A stretch of DNA of 64,000 nucleotides from NCBI RefSeq assembly GCF_001879205.1, contig NZ_MLFK01000010.1:310001-374000 (forward strand), written 5' to 3'. Shown in pieces: positions 53,015 through 62,900 of this stretch. Every line of letters starts with the position of its first letter. Positions within the stretch are counted from its first letter, which is position 1. The stretch comes from Flavobacterium johnsoniae. Its GTDB lineage: Bacteria > Bacteroidota > Bacteroidia > Flavobacteriales > Flavobacteriaceae. The translations under genes and the position numbers were made by a program. Under the pieces are notes generated by a model, which worked only from the letters and a program-made list of their open reading frames with translations, was not told the origin of the DNA and did not search any database.

Positions 53015-54460
53015 ATGACAAAAAAGATATTTATTTCCTATAGTTGGGGTACTATAGAATACCAAGATTGGGTAGTAAACTTGGCAAAAAGATTAATGAA
53101 TGACAGTGTAGATGTTGTACTTGACAGATGGGATTTAAAAGATGGAAATGATGTCTTTCATTTCATGGAGAGTATGGTTAAGTCTGACGATATTTACAGA
53201 GTACTAGTTTTATGTGATAAGAATTATAAGACTAAGGCAGATAATAGAGATGGTGGAGTAGGAACTGAAACGCAAATAATTACGCCAGAAATTTATAAAG
53301 ATCAAAAACAAGAAAAATTTATACCCATTGTTACTGAAAGAGATGAAAATAAGAGTACATATCTCCCAATATTCTTAAGTTCAAGAAAGTATATAGATTT
53401 AAGTAATGAAGAATATTTCGAAGAAAGTTATGAGGAACTTTTAAGAAATATTTTAGATGCTCCTTCAATACCGAAACCAAAGTTGGGCACAAAAGTTCCC
53501 GCATACATAACTGATTCAGCTGTAAATAATACTGCCACAAATTCAATTTTACGAACATTAGAAAATCAATTGCAAAAATTCCCAGAAAAAGTAAATAGTT
53601 ATTCGGATAGTTTTATTGAGACATTTTTAGAGTCGCTTCTTGATTTTCAATTTAAGAGTTCATCTTCAGCAATTGATGTTTATGGGAAAGAAATATTAGA
53701 TAACATTTACTCTTATAAAGTCTTACGAGAAGATTTTTTAGATTTTTTGTTAATTACTACTAAACCAGAGTATAATTTAGACGTTGAAATATTAATCGGA
53801 TTTTTTGAAAAGAAAAATCAATTTACTAATCCAAAAGATCGTGGAGGTTATAATAACTATGATTTCGAAAATTTTTCTTTTATTTTTCAAGAGCTTTTTC
53901 TTTATACAATTGCAATTTGTTTGAGAAATAAGAACTATAAATTAGTTGAAGAATTACTATACTCCAAATTCTATTTTATAGACAGTTATTCAGGAAAAAC
54001 AGAAGCAAAAAGTTTTACTGAAATTTACAAATACAATGATAGCATTGAAAACTATTTAAAAAGAAGTTTTAACAAAATAAGTGGATTTGGTCATTTAATA
54101 ATTACAAATCTATGTGAAAAGATAAGAAAAGAAGAAATTATTTTTGCGGATGTATTTTGTCATTTTATAGCCGATTTATATCCGAGCAATAATTACAGAG
54201 ATAGATGGTTTCCTCGAACATATATATACAAAGAGTGGTATAATACTTTTGATTTTTTTGACAGATTAACTTCTCAAAGATATTTTGAAAAAGTAAAAGG
54301 CATTTTTAATGTAGAATCTAAGGAAGAATTTCAAAAAATATTGAATGATTATAAAAATAGTAAAAATGGAAAAGATAGAATCAGATTTGAAAATTCTTTC
54401 GATTCGTTACCTTATTTACATGAAATGATTGACATAGATAATATAGCTACTAATAGATAA
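53015..54460 (+). CDS. SEFIR-domain (TIR-like) protein, second copy, single gene
   Basis: The 481-residue protein has an N-terminal SEFIR domain (about 1-150): box 1 IFISYSW (5-11), box 2 VVLDRWDLKDGNDVFHFME (34-52) and box 3 GVGTETQIITPEIY (81-94) with the canonical Trp in D-R-W-D. The linker AAPSIPKPKLGTKVP-like stretch also occurs in the other SEFIR protein (KKPKLGEIP). The C-terminal 300 residues are helical and rich in Phe, Tyr and Asn, with no family I recognize; in such effectors this part senses infection or oligomerizes. It stands alone with its own terminator, the layout of single-gene bacterial SEFIR defence proteins. Confidence 0.82.
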   Translation: MTKKIFISYSWGTIEYQDWVVNLAKRLMNDSVDVVLDRWDLKDGNDVFHFMESMVKSDDIYRVLVLCDKNYKTKADNRDGGVGTETQIITPEIYKDQKQEKFIPIVTERDENKSTYLPIFLSSRKYIDLSNEEYFEESYEELLRNILDAPSIPKPKLGTKVPAYITDSAVNNTATNSILRTLENQLQKFPEKVNSYSDSFIETFLESLLDFQFKSSSSAIDVYGKEILDNIYSYKVLREDFLDFLLITTKPEYNLDVEILIGFFEKKNQFTNPKDRGGYNNYDFENFSFIFQELFLYTIAICLRNKNYKLVEELLYSKFYFIDSYSGKTEAKSFTEIYKYNDSIENYLKRSFNKISGFGHLIITNLCEKIRKEEIIFADVFCHFIADLYPSNNYRDRWFPRTYIYKEWYNTFDFFDRLTSQRYFEKVKGIFNVESKEEFQKILNDYKNSKNGKDRIRFENSFDSLPYLHEMIDIDNIATNR

Positions 54461-54496
54461 ATTAAAAAATCCACTTTTTCAAGTGGATTTTTTAAT
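54461..54496 (+). terminator. Terminator after the second SEFIR gene
   Basis: A perfect 16-base inverted repeat (ATTAAAAAATCCACTT at 54461-54476 and its complement at 54481-54496) with a four-base loop has an A run on one side and a T run on the other. Confidence 0.85.
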
Positions 54497-54528
54497 TTTG
54501 GTACCAGGGTATATTATTATCTAATATT

Positions 54529-54690
54529 TTACAAAGAGCTGGCTTTAATCCTTACGATTTTACCGTCCTGCATAACAACAACATCGCTGTTGTTTTTCTT
54601 TTTAAACTCAATTAATTTTTCAGAAACTTTATCCATTGCCTCTATAATCTTCTTCTGAGTCGGTGTCGTTGTTGTTTTGTGTTCTCCCAT
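54529..54690 (-). CDS. 53-residue small protein overlapping the toxin gene
   Basis: ATG at 54690 opens a frame overlapping the last 49 bases of the zeta-like gene in another frame. It encodes MGEHKTTTTPTQKKIIEAMD, then KVSEKLIEFKKKNNSDVVVM and QDGKIVRIKASSL. It looks like a helix followed by a small beta hairpin. Small proteins of this type accompany zeta-like ATPases in Bacteroidota and may be the antitoxin, although that is inferred from position. Confidence 0.6.
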   Translation of the reverse strand: MGEHKTTTTPTQKKIIEAMDKVSEKLIEFKKKNNSDVVVMQDGKIVRIKASSL

Positions 54691-55262
54691 GATTGATCAT
54701 TTTTGAGTTTATCGAACTTAATTTTATTTATAATTTCAATATTATTGCCTAAAGTTTTTTGTGCTATCAATTCAGCTTTTACAGCTGTATTGTCAAAAAT
54801 CAATGCCTCATCAACTATAGGCAAATATATAGCAAACAAATTAGTTATTCCGTTTTTATATCTGCGTTTAATAACATCGGTTTCAATATTGTGTCCTCCT
54901 TCCTGAACCCTCGTCCTGACCCTTTCAATTGCAAGGTCAACACTATCGAGCCAAAAGAATAAAAGAACCACTTTATAGCCTTTTTCCTGGGCTGCAATCA
55001 CTTTCTGCTTATAGCTTTTTGTGGCCAAAGTCGTTTCAAAGGCGAAAACTTCATCATTGGCTAATAATTCATTGATTCTGTGAAGCATTATCCTCCCCGC
55101 TTCAAAAGCTGCCTTTTCAGGCTGGAAAGGAGAAAGTCCTTTGGCAATCTCATCTGCATTTACAAATTCTTTACAATTCAAAATTTCAGGCAGGATTGTA
55201 AAAGAAGCGGTAGTCTTACCTGCACCATTACACCCTGCTATTATGTAAAGATTTTTATCCAT
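54642..55262 (-). CDS. Zeta-toxin-like P-loop kinase
   Basis: The start is set at ATG 55262; the frame extends one TTG codon upstream. The 206-residue protein has Walker A GCNGAGKTT (residues 10-18), NADEIAKGLSPFQPEKAAFEAGRI (about 36-59) and FAFETTLATKSY (about 70-81), all typical of zeta toxin and related ATPases, then LFFWLDSVDLAIERVRTRVQEGGHNI. Zeta toxins phosphorylate UDP-sugar precursors of cell wall or other small molecules. A TACCTTTG -7 box lies only a few bases upstream (55268-55275), implying an almost leaderless message. It overlaps a small gene likely encoding its partner. Confidence 0.8.
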   Translation of the reverse strand: MDKNLYIIAGCNGAGKTTASFTILPEILNCKEFVNADEIAKGLSPFQPEKAAFEAGRIMLHRINELLANDEVFAFETTLATKSYKQKVIAAQEKGYKVVLLFFWLDSVDLAIERVRTRVQEGGHNIETDVIKRRYKNGITNLFAIYLPIVDEALIFDNTAVKAELIAQKTLGNNIEIINKIKFDKLKNDQSWENTKQQRHRLRRRL

Positions 55263-55275
55263 CAATACAAAGGTA

Positions 55276-55600
55276 ATAAATTACGCCATTAGTGTACATT
55301 ATTTAAACTTTAGTTTGTTTTTACATACTCCGGGTTTCTGATTACTAAAAATGCCTTATAATTATTTAAGTATAGACTGTTATAATTTTAACTATTACAG
55401 ATTCATTTTTGAAGAAAATATTTTTAATTTAGAAATTGATAAATTATAATTTCGGTTTTCTAAGCCACTGCAAGCACAGATTCAGATTTTCTTTTGAGAG
55501 GTGCGAATATCATATTGAAACTTATTAAAAAGTTTTATATAATTCTAAGACCACTAAATTAAAAAAACAAAAAAATATCCAGCCAAAATAAAGGTCTGGC
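55276..55600. other. Intergenic region at the right edge of the accessory island
   Basis: About 325 bases of AT-rich sequence hold no open frame I can support. Upstream of the toxin gene, the first bases carry its -7 box. Near 55575-55600 a loose GGCCAGACC/GGCTGG pairing could end the PL11 gene. No attachment-site repeat was recognized. Confidence 0.4.
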
Positions 55601-57451
55601 CTATTTTCTCAAATTCACCAAAACAATATTCGGTTTAGGAGCCGGTTCCATATCTTTTCCCATATAAAAACTGGTATGCGGAGGCTGGTTGTAGCCAACA
55701 TTCTGCCAGGCAATACTAAGTCGGTATTGGGGATCGTGCATTAAGGTATATTGACGGATATCTGTTGGAATTACTGTAGAATAAATTCGTAATTCTGTAT
55801 TGTCTTCAGATCTTAAAATAAGTTCTTCGCGCCAGTCACCTAAAATATCTGCCGAAAGTGCCGGAGTCGATTTTGTGCCGTTGTTTGAGGCTGCGCCTTC
55901 TGCTGTAAACAATCTCCCAAAATTGTATTTATCAATATAATTAGAATTTAAAAGCTCTCTTGAGGTATCTCCATCCCAATAAATCAAAAAATTAGTTGAA
56001 GCTGGCGCTTTTCCAATATTATTTCCTTTCATATCATGCAGATATGGAGAGCCTGACCACCAGCATTGTGCGCCTTTTCTCGTCGGGTCAATATTATCAG
56101 CAACGCCTCGGCCTACATCTTCATTTGGTGAATCTGTAAACAAAACTTTTCCATCTTTGGCAGAAAACAAAGTAACGCCCGGGCCTTTTGTACCGTTTTC
56201 GATTTCGTGAATTCCGAAGACTTCCAGACCCGGAATATCGAGATCAAGATCTGAAACATGAATCGCATCGCCATGCCTGAAACCCGTTGTATATAAACCT
56301 TGTCCGTTATCGTCGACACACATCGATCCATAGATAATTTCATCTCTGCCATCATTATCCACATCAGCAACCGTAAGATTGTGATTTCCCATTCCAGAAT
56401 ACGGATTGTCAGCATCTTTGCTGTCAAAGACCCATTTTGAACTGAGTTTTTTATCTTTAAAATCCCAAGCTGCCAAAACCGTTCTTCCATAATAACCCCG
56501 GCACATTACTACACTTGGATGAATACCGTCTAAATAAGCCACACAAGCCGTAAATCGATCCATTCGGTTTCCTTTTGTGTCATTGCCGCCGCTTCCTCCT
56601 CTTCCGCCCCAGCCTGCCAGATCACCGCGTTCCGGAATATAATCTACGGTTGTGATTACTTTTCCTGTTCTTCCGTCAAAAACAGAAAGATATTCGGGAC
56701 CTTTTAAAATCTTGCCAAAAGCCGGCGAATCCGGATTTCTGTCAACCCAGTCTTTTGAGGCATCACCTACCACATTGTTCTGACTGTCGGTTGTACCGTC
56801 GGCGGTTTTACAAACCAGTTCCGAAATACCGTCGCCATCCAAATCATACACCATGAACTGCGTATAATGTGCGCCTTCGCGAATGTTTTTTCCGAGATTA
56901 ATCTGCCACAAGAATGTTCCCTCTAAGGTATATGCCTGAAATATAGGCGGATCTGTAATGCCTTTAAAAGAATTATCCAGACTTTTTCCAGTCATGTGCA
57001 CAATCAAATCGTATCTTCCGTCGCCGTTTAAATCTCCAACCGAAACATCATTTGGAATATAACCTTTAATTTCTTTTAATTTAATGGAGAGATACTGTTT
57101 ATCAGAAGCATCAGCTTTAATTGTAAAACTTCCCGCCGTTTCTGATTCCTTACCTTTTAAAACCGTTTTTACAAACCATGTGTTTTCTTCCTGAAGACTG
57201 GCTTTGGCATCAACAAAATTTGCTGCGCCTGCAGTGGGTTTTTCGTTTAATAAAACGGCTTTTTTGTTGTTACTTTTTCGGTATAAATTAAAAGCCAGAT
57301 CATCAGGATCTGTACCTAAAATGCGCCAGCTTATAAAAAACTGACCTTTATTTTTTACTGCAATAACACCGCGGTCCAGGTTTTCCATCTGCCTTTGACT
57401 GAATGCCGTTAAACTCACAAAAAGCAATAAAAAGAATGGATATTTTTTCAT
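55601..57451 (-). CDS. PL11 rhamnogalacturonan lyase
   Basis: I place the start at ATG 57451 (MKKYPFFLLLFVSLTAFSQ), which gives a signal peptide; a longer frame from 57565 lacks one. The 616-residue protein is an eight-bladed beta-propeller of the YesW/YesX type: NLDRGVIAVKNKGQFFISWRILG near the start, then calcium-binding repeats DLNGDGRYDLIV, DLDGDGISELVCK, DVDNDGRDEIIYGS and DILGDWREELILR. It cleaves the rhamnose-galacturonate backbone of rhamnogalacturonan I. It is the last gene of a minus-strand run and its products would release rhamnose. Confidence 0.93.
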   Translation of the reverse strand: MKKYPFFLLLFVSLTAFSQRQMENLDRGVIAVKNKGQFFISWRILGTDPDDLAFNLYRKSNNKKAVLLNEKPTAGAANFVDAKASLQEENTWFVKTVLKGKESETAGSFTIKADASDKQYLSIKLKEIKGYIPNDVSVGDLNGDGRYDLIVHMTGKSLDNSFKGITDPPIFQAYTLEGTFLWQINLGKNIREGAHYTQFMVYDLDGDGISELVCKTADGTTDSQNNVVGDASKDWVDRNPDSPAFGKILKGPEYLSVFDGRTGKVITTVDYIPERGDLAGWGGRGGSGGNDTKGNRMDRFTACVAYLDGIHPSVVMCRGYYGRTVLAAWDFKDKKLSSKWVFDSKDADNPYSGMGNHNLTVADVDNDGRDEIIYGSMCVDDNGQGLYTTGFRHGDAIHVSDLDLDIPGLEVFGIHEIENGTKGPGVTLFSAKDGKVLFTDSPNEDVGRGVADNIDPTRKGAQCWWSGSPYLHDMKGNNIGKAPASTNFLIYWDGDTSRELLNSNYIDKYNFGRLFTAEGAASNNGTKSTPALSADILGDWREELILRSEDNTELRIYSTVIPTDIRQYTLMHDPQYRLSIAWQNVGYNQPPHTSFYMGKDMEPAPKPNIVLVNLRK

Positions 57452-57454
57452 AAA

Positions 57455-57590
57455 TTTTATATTAAGATTTAACCGCAGAGAACACCAGGGTCTATGCGAG
57501 GTTTCCAAAGATTTATGTTCGTAAAGCCGCGAAGACACAAAGAAAATCAAAAAGAAACTCAGCATCTTAGAGCCTTAGAATCTCTAAAAA
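57455..57590. repeat. Diverged TTTAACCGCAAA-type repeat in the PL11 leader
   Basis: TTTAACCGCAGAGAACACC at about 57468 resembles the outer arm of the repeats at 28784, 37064 and 59817, followed by CGCGAAGACACAAAGAAAATC. The right arm is degraded. It occupies the gap between the GH65-like gene and PL11. Confidence 0.4.
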
Positions 57591-57593
57591 AAA

Positions 57594-59720
57594 CTAAAAC
57601 ATCTTCTTAAATCCTTCGCTCTTCACTTTCCATGTTCCGTCTTTCGGGAAACCCGGATTTTCTTCTGTCGATCCATCCCAGCCGGCACACATCATGGCTG
57701 CGGCTGTTAGAATTCCGCCGTTACCCGGAAGGTAAAGCGTCAGTCTTTCTGCCTGATAATTATGTCCGTTTTTTAAGTAAGTATTCGTCGTAACATTCAT
57801 AAAAAGCGCGTCTACAGCCTTATCCGGCATATTTAAACGTGCCGCCGACATAGCTGTCATTGGAAAATCCCAACCCCAGGTTTTATCCCACGACCAGGTT
57901 TTCCAAACCAGATCAAAAGTATTTTTCATGATTTTTTTATCTAAAAGAGACGTTTCGGGCAGCATTCCAAAAGTTCCTAAAACAGAGGGATGATCCGTTT
58001 TAAATTCTGGATTTGTATACGAATCCGCCGCACTTTCGGTCGCCAGATAAACGTTGTCTGCAACCGGAAGTTTTGACAATTTTGCCAGAACAGTTTCCCA
58101 TTTTTCAGGCACTTTCTGGTTTAGTTTTTTCTTCCACTCCACAGCCGTTTTCAAAGCCCAGTTCCAGTATGCCAATTCATAAGTCGGGTTAAAAGTTTCC
58201 ATTGCTTTAAAACGTTCCTGCGCCGGAATCACACCCGGACCTAGCACATAACGATCATTTTTAGCATCATAATGAGCAAACGAAGCCATAAAATCGGCAG
58301 TTGCAAAAACACGTTCACTGTATAAATTTAAAGTTGAAGCTGTTGGTTTTGCGCGATACATTAATGCGGCATAAGTGATAAAATGCGGCTGCTGCCAAAT
58401 CAAAAACGATCCCACAGACGACGGACTTTCGTTTCCGTCTGCATCTACCATTTTCTGCCATCTTGCTCCTTCAAAACCTTGTCTTTTCGCGATTCCTTTC
58501 GCTTTATCAAAAACCTTTTGATACCACGGCAGACTTTTTTCCAGCAGTTCAGGCCTGTTCCAAAGTGCAAAATGAACGCCATGCCACCAATGCATTTCTA
58601 AATGCGGTTTGCCGTACCAGCTGTTGTAAGTCAAACCGGTTTCCTGCGGCGGTACTTTTCCTGTACACTGCACTTTTGTTAAGTATTGCGACAAAATAAT
58701 TCTGCGCTCCAATTCTTTTGCGCGAGGATTTGTGCTTCCGGAAAAATCAACTGCTGCACCGCTTTTCCAGAATTTTTCCCAGCCGTTTATACTGCTGTTT
58801 TGAATTTCTGTAAAAGAAGAATTTTTAACCGGTTTTTTATCGGCCAAAGCAAAAAGACAAGCTAATTCTAATGTATTTGTGTTTGAGGCTTCTAGAAGAA
58901 AATAATGTTCAGAAGCCTGTTTTATTTTTGCATTTCCTTTCCAGTTTAAATGAACGTTATACGAAATGCTGTCCATAACATGCGTTACAACAGCTTCGTT
59001 TTTTGATTTTTCCGTAAGTGTGCTTTTATAATCCTGCTTTCCTTCCCATTTTGTTCCCATATCTGCCCAGTCACCGGTTGGAAACGGAATTCGAAGACTG
59101 ATTTTTAAACGTTTTTGCTGTAATAAATCGGATTTTACTTTTACTCCAATTTCATCTTTTTGCTGATGCGAAGCTGTTAAAACTGTTACCGGAATTCCTT
59201 CAATTTCAAAATAACTTTCAATTTCTCCAGTCCATACGTTTAATTTCTGCGAAATTGCCTTAACGTCCGAAGCTTTCGCCAGATTTCCGTCTTTCAAAGT
59301 AATTTCAAAACCTAAATTCCCCAATTGAAGCAAATGCGGATTTTGCCGGAACCAATTCACTGCTTCAGCTTTTCTGGCAGGTTCCTTGATTTGAACGGTA
59401 TATGAGATATCTCTTCCGTACTGTCTGTAATCTCTCAAAGTCTCGGAAAACTTGTAATTATTAGTATTCTTATAACTGTCCCAGCCCCACTCTGATTGTG
59501 TCCCAAGCGGAATTCCGTGTTCGTACGTTTTCGGAAATGTCTGCAGCCCTGTGGCATCCACTGTAAACGCAAAAGCACCGTTTCCAACCGTTAAGGAAGC
59601 CAGAGTATCGATGGTTGAAATTTGAACATTATGTCTGGTAACCAAAGCCTTTCGGTCTATTTTCTGCGCCAGAAGCGAAATCGAGAAAAGCGATGTAAGT
59701 ATTAAGAGGTAGTTTTTCAT
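57594..59720 (-). CDS. GH65-like (alpha/alpha)6 glycosidase-type protein
   Basis: The 708-residue secreted protein has a signal peptide ending SLLAQ. The first 290 residues form a beta-sandwich-like region (SLTVGNGAFAFTVDATGLQTF), followed by an (alpha/alpha)6 toroid (about 330-690) with LTYNSWYGKPHLEMHWWHGVHFALWNRPELL and GARWQKMVDADGNESPS. Similar domain order is found in GH65, GH95 and related families. The region around EMHWWH and ARWQKMVDADG would hold the active-site acids. It lies between PL11 and the DUF4450 gene, so a role in debranching or trimming rhamnogalacturonan is likely; the sugar is unknown. Confidence 0.7.
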   Translation of the reverse strand: MKNYLLILTSLFSISLLAQKIDRKALVTRHNVQISTIDTLASLTVGNGAFAFTVDATGLQTFPKTYEHGIPLGTQSEWGWDSYKNTNNYKFSETLRDYRQYGRDISYTVQIKEPARKAEAVNWFRQNPHLLQLGNLGFEITLKDGNLAKASDVKAISQKLNVWTGEIESYFEIEGIPVTVLTASHQQKDEIGVKVKSDLLQQKRLKISLRIPFPTGDWADMGTKWEGKQDYKSTLTEKSKNEAVVTHVMDSISYNVHLNWKGNAKIKQASEHYFLLEASNTNTLELACLFALADKKPVKNSSFTEIQNSSINGWEKFWKSGAAVDFSGSTNPRAKELERRIILSQYLTKVQCTGKVPPQETGLTYNSWYGKPHLEMHWWHGVHFALWNRPELLEKSLPWYQKVFDKAKGIAKRQGFEGARWQKMVDADGNESPSSVGSFLIWQQPHFITYAALMYRAKPTASTLNLYSERVFATADFMASFAHYDAKNDRYVLGPGVIPAQERFKAMETFNPTYELAYWNWALKTAVEWKKKLNQKVPEKWETVLAKLSKLPVADNVYLATESAADSYTNPEFKTDHPSVLGTFGMLPETSLLDKKIMKNTFDLVWKTWSWDKTWGWDFPMTAMSAARLNMPDKAVDALFMNVTTNTYLKNGHNYQAERLTLYLPGNGGILTAAAMMCAGWDGSTEENPGFPKDGTWKVKSEGFKKMF

Positions 59721-59743
59721 GTGGCTTTTTTTTTGTTGTTTTT

Positions 59744-59801
59744 TGTTTCAGGTTTCAGGTTTCAGGTTTCGTGTTTCGGTTTTCAGGTTTCAGGTTTCAG
59801 C
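59744..59801. repeat. Tandem TTTCAGG heptamers upstream of the GH65-like gene
   Basis: Seven-base units TTTCAGG repeat several times, interrupted by variants TTTCGTG and TTTCGGT. They lie 24 bases upstream of the ATG at 59720 on the minus strand. Confidence 0.6.
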
Positions 59802-59816
59802 TTGAAATGATTTTTT

Positions 59817-59959
59817 TTACCGCAAAGCACGCAGGTTTTTTTTCTCCGTAATATATTTGTAAATCTAAAAGTTCGCAAAGCTTTATCTACACAAAGCTTT
59901 GCGAACTTTGTGTTTTAATGCTACACAACCATATAAAGCTTGCGTGCTTTGCGGTTAAA
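59817..59959. repeat. Long inverted-repeat element, TTTAACCGCAAA family, copy 3
   Basis: The outer arms (ACCGCAAAGCACGCA near 59820 and its complement ending 59957) carry a nested perfect pair, GTTCGCAAAGCTTT at 59871-59884 with its complement at 59893-59906. The structure matches the elements at 28784-28952 and 37064-37164 and fills the gap between two enzyme genes. Confidence 0.65.
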
Positions 59960-59979
59960 TCACAACTTGCTTCATTAAA

Positions 59980-62900
59980 TCATCTAATTAAAGTAACACT
60001 CATCAACCCAATCACAACATCATTTGCAATGGCTTTGAGAGTCAGATTTTTAAGTGTTTTATTTTTATCCAAGGGCAAATCTAAAATTGTTCCTGCACCG
60101 CCTTCAACGCCATAACTTGTAAACCCTTTTATGGTTTTAAAGTCTTTGAAGTCTCTTGAAATTTCTCCCGATTTAAAATAAACTCTCGGCGGTTTTGGAG
60201 CATCGGTTGTAAAGGCTGGTCCGTCGATGAAATAATCCTGCTCGATCGGCCACCAGTTTTCGGGGTTTTTTAAGAGTAAAATTTCCGAAGTTCCATCGGT
60301 ATAATTCACCTTAATTTCTCCGTTTACAATTCGGCTCTGCATTGGATTTGTGGTCCCTGCCATCATAAAATAAGCGTGTGAAGCTTTTCCATTTAACGGA
60401 ATAACAGCACTTTCAGGAAAATTATCCCACATTGAAGTGAAAATGATATTTTTTTGATTTTCATCGGAAGGAGTTTGAAACGGAATTCCGTTTGACGTTG
60501 TAATTTTACCATTTTCTTTTGCTTTTTGGCGCAGTCCTGAATCGTCAATTTTTACCGAAACATTTGGATAACACCAATTTCCAATACCTTGTTTTGGAAG
60601 CTGCAAAGTCACAACATTGGGTCTTGGAGACAAATATTCGTAATTAAAAATATCGGTCACTTTTGAATTAAAAAATGAAGAAAGAGAAATCGTTTCTGTA
60701 CGTATTGATTTATCCAAAGGCTTATCCCAATCTGTGGCAATTTTATTTGATTTTTCTTTTGTTTTAATGTTTAATTGAATCGGTTCCCACCAAATGAATT
60801 CTCCCTGCTTCAATTTTACAAAAAACGTCTTATTTCCTTCTCCGTTTACAGTTGCATGAAGCATTTTTTCTTTATTCGAAATTTCTGCCAAAACAGATTG
60901 TGGATCGTAAACAGAAACGATTTGAGATTTAAAAACCAGCATATCCAAATTTTCTCCTGAAGTATAAAATGGTTTTTGGATCATTTTTTCGATAGTCCCT
61001 CCACGCCAGTTCACAACCACGTCATAAGTCTTAGCATACGGTGTTTTTATGCTGATTTTTGGATTTCCAATATTTTCAGATGTTTCTCTGTAACTTGCAA
61101 TTTTACCATTTACCGTAATGCTTTGTATATTTTCAAACGGTGCCTTTAGTATTAAATTCAGATTCATTTGGGCACCAAAACGATTCTCAATATGATAAAA
61201 TTCTTTCTTGTTTTCTCTTTTAAAATCAATTGAAATATCCGGAATTTCTAAGGAAGCTTCGTTCCATTTTTCAGGAAAGCCTGGTTTTATAGTCAAGACT
61301 TGATTTAAAGCATCTGGCTGAATCCCGAAAAGTCCTTCAACTAAAGTTCTCGAAGCCATTCCAATTGGGTCAGCAAAGTCGCGGTACAATTCGCCGCGCA
61401 TCGCATCCTGATACATGAGCTGCTCAAATCCGCCCGGCGAAGCACTCAGATACATGCTTTCAATCAAAGCACTTTCCCACATAGTGTATGCTTTTTCAGC
61501 TTGTCCGCTCTGCCAGAAAGCCAGTGAAGTATGCAGCTGTTCGGCCAAAGCTGCATTATTGGTCGACCATGTATATGGCTGCCAATTTGTAGTACTGATG
61601 ACATACAGATCTGTTTTATCCAGTCCGTCTGCGGCAATGGGAATATGTGGAATCTGATTATCAACATAATCCAGCATCTGGTAACTCTCAAACGGATTGG
61701 GCACTTCTGAGTCGATAGTATGGTAAATGCTCCAAACTCCTGGCGCATCGTGCAGTAAACGGTTTCCTAAAGCATCTTTATATTCGGCAAAAATTCCTTT
61801 TTTCGCAGTCCAAAGCTGGCTTTTTACCGCTTTTAAGATCTTGTCTGCTTCTTTTTCAAAAGGAGCCGGATCTTTCTCTAATTTTTTAGCCAGTTCAGCG
61901 GCCATTTTATTTGCATAATAATTATAGGCCGATGAGTGAATTACACCGCCTCCGCTGTACTGCAGCGCATCGCTGGCCCAGATGCTCGCGTATGCATCAT
62001 ACAATCCGTCATTGTCCGGATCAAAATTTCGCTTTTCCCAGTTTAAATGCCGTTCGATTGCCGGCCATATTTCTTTTAAAAAAGTCATATCATCCGTCCA
62101 TTTAAAATGACGAAATAGCTGATCGAAAAAAACCAGATTCATATCATAATGATGCGCCACATTGTTTCTATTCGGACTTCGGCTGATGTAACCGCTGCTA
62201 AACATCGAAGTCCCTATTTCTTCTTTTTGACGCGCCAGGTTTTTTTCTTCATCAAACACAATCGGACCGCTTTCCGGCGATGTTACCTGAGACTTGCTGT
62301 AACTTGTAAAATGCGTTTTTGCCCTGTCATGCCAACCCAAAGGATCTGCCGTGTAGGCGCCCCGCCACGCGTTTAAATGCATGCGCCAGGCAATAGCTCC
62401 ATGAAGGTACGCAGGGCTTTCCCAAATTCCGTCGGCCGCGATGGCGAGTGCTCCTCCTAATGTATTGATGTAAGGATCTGGTGTTTTGACTTTGACACGA
62501 TTGGCCAAAAGACGAGTTGCCGTAACTGATTTTTCATAAAGTTCGGCAATTGTTCTCTGGGTATAATTTACATTTGAAACTTCCGGAACAAAAAGCCAGT
62601 AATTTTCTTTTTCAGAAATTGAGTTTATTTTCCCGCTTATTAAGGAAAGTTTTTCAGGATTGGAATTAAAAAGCTCTAAAGGCTTACTTTGTGCATTTGC
62701 ATTTGCTAAACGAGTATCAGAATTTGGAAAAAATCCGTTAATTTTTTTATTATTTCCCGTTTTTTGTTTGTTGCTCTCAGACCCATAATCGAGTACAAAA
62801 GATTCTTTTTTTAAGGTATAGGTGTTATTAAGGCAATACTCCGGCTGTAAATAAAAAACCGATTCGGGATCTGCGCCAATATCGCCGTCACGGCTAAATT

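Noticed and set aside
59744..59801. TTTCAGG tandem as a phase-variation switch for the GH65-like gene
   Set aside because: The units lie upstream of the start codon and are imperfect, so slippage would not shift a reading frame. An effect on promoter spacing cannot be excluded but has no support here.
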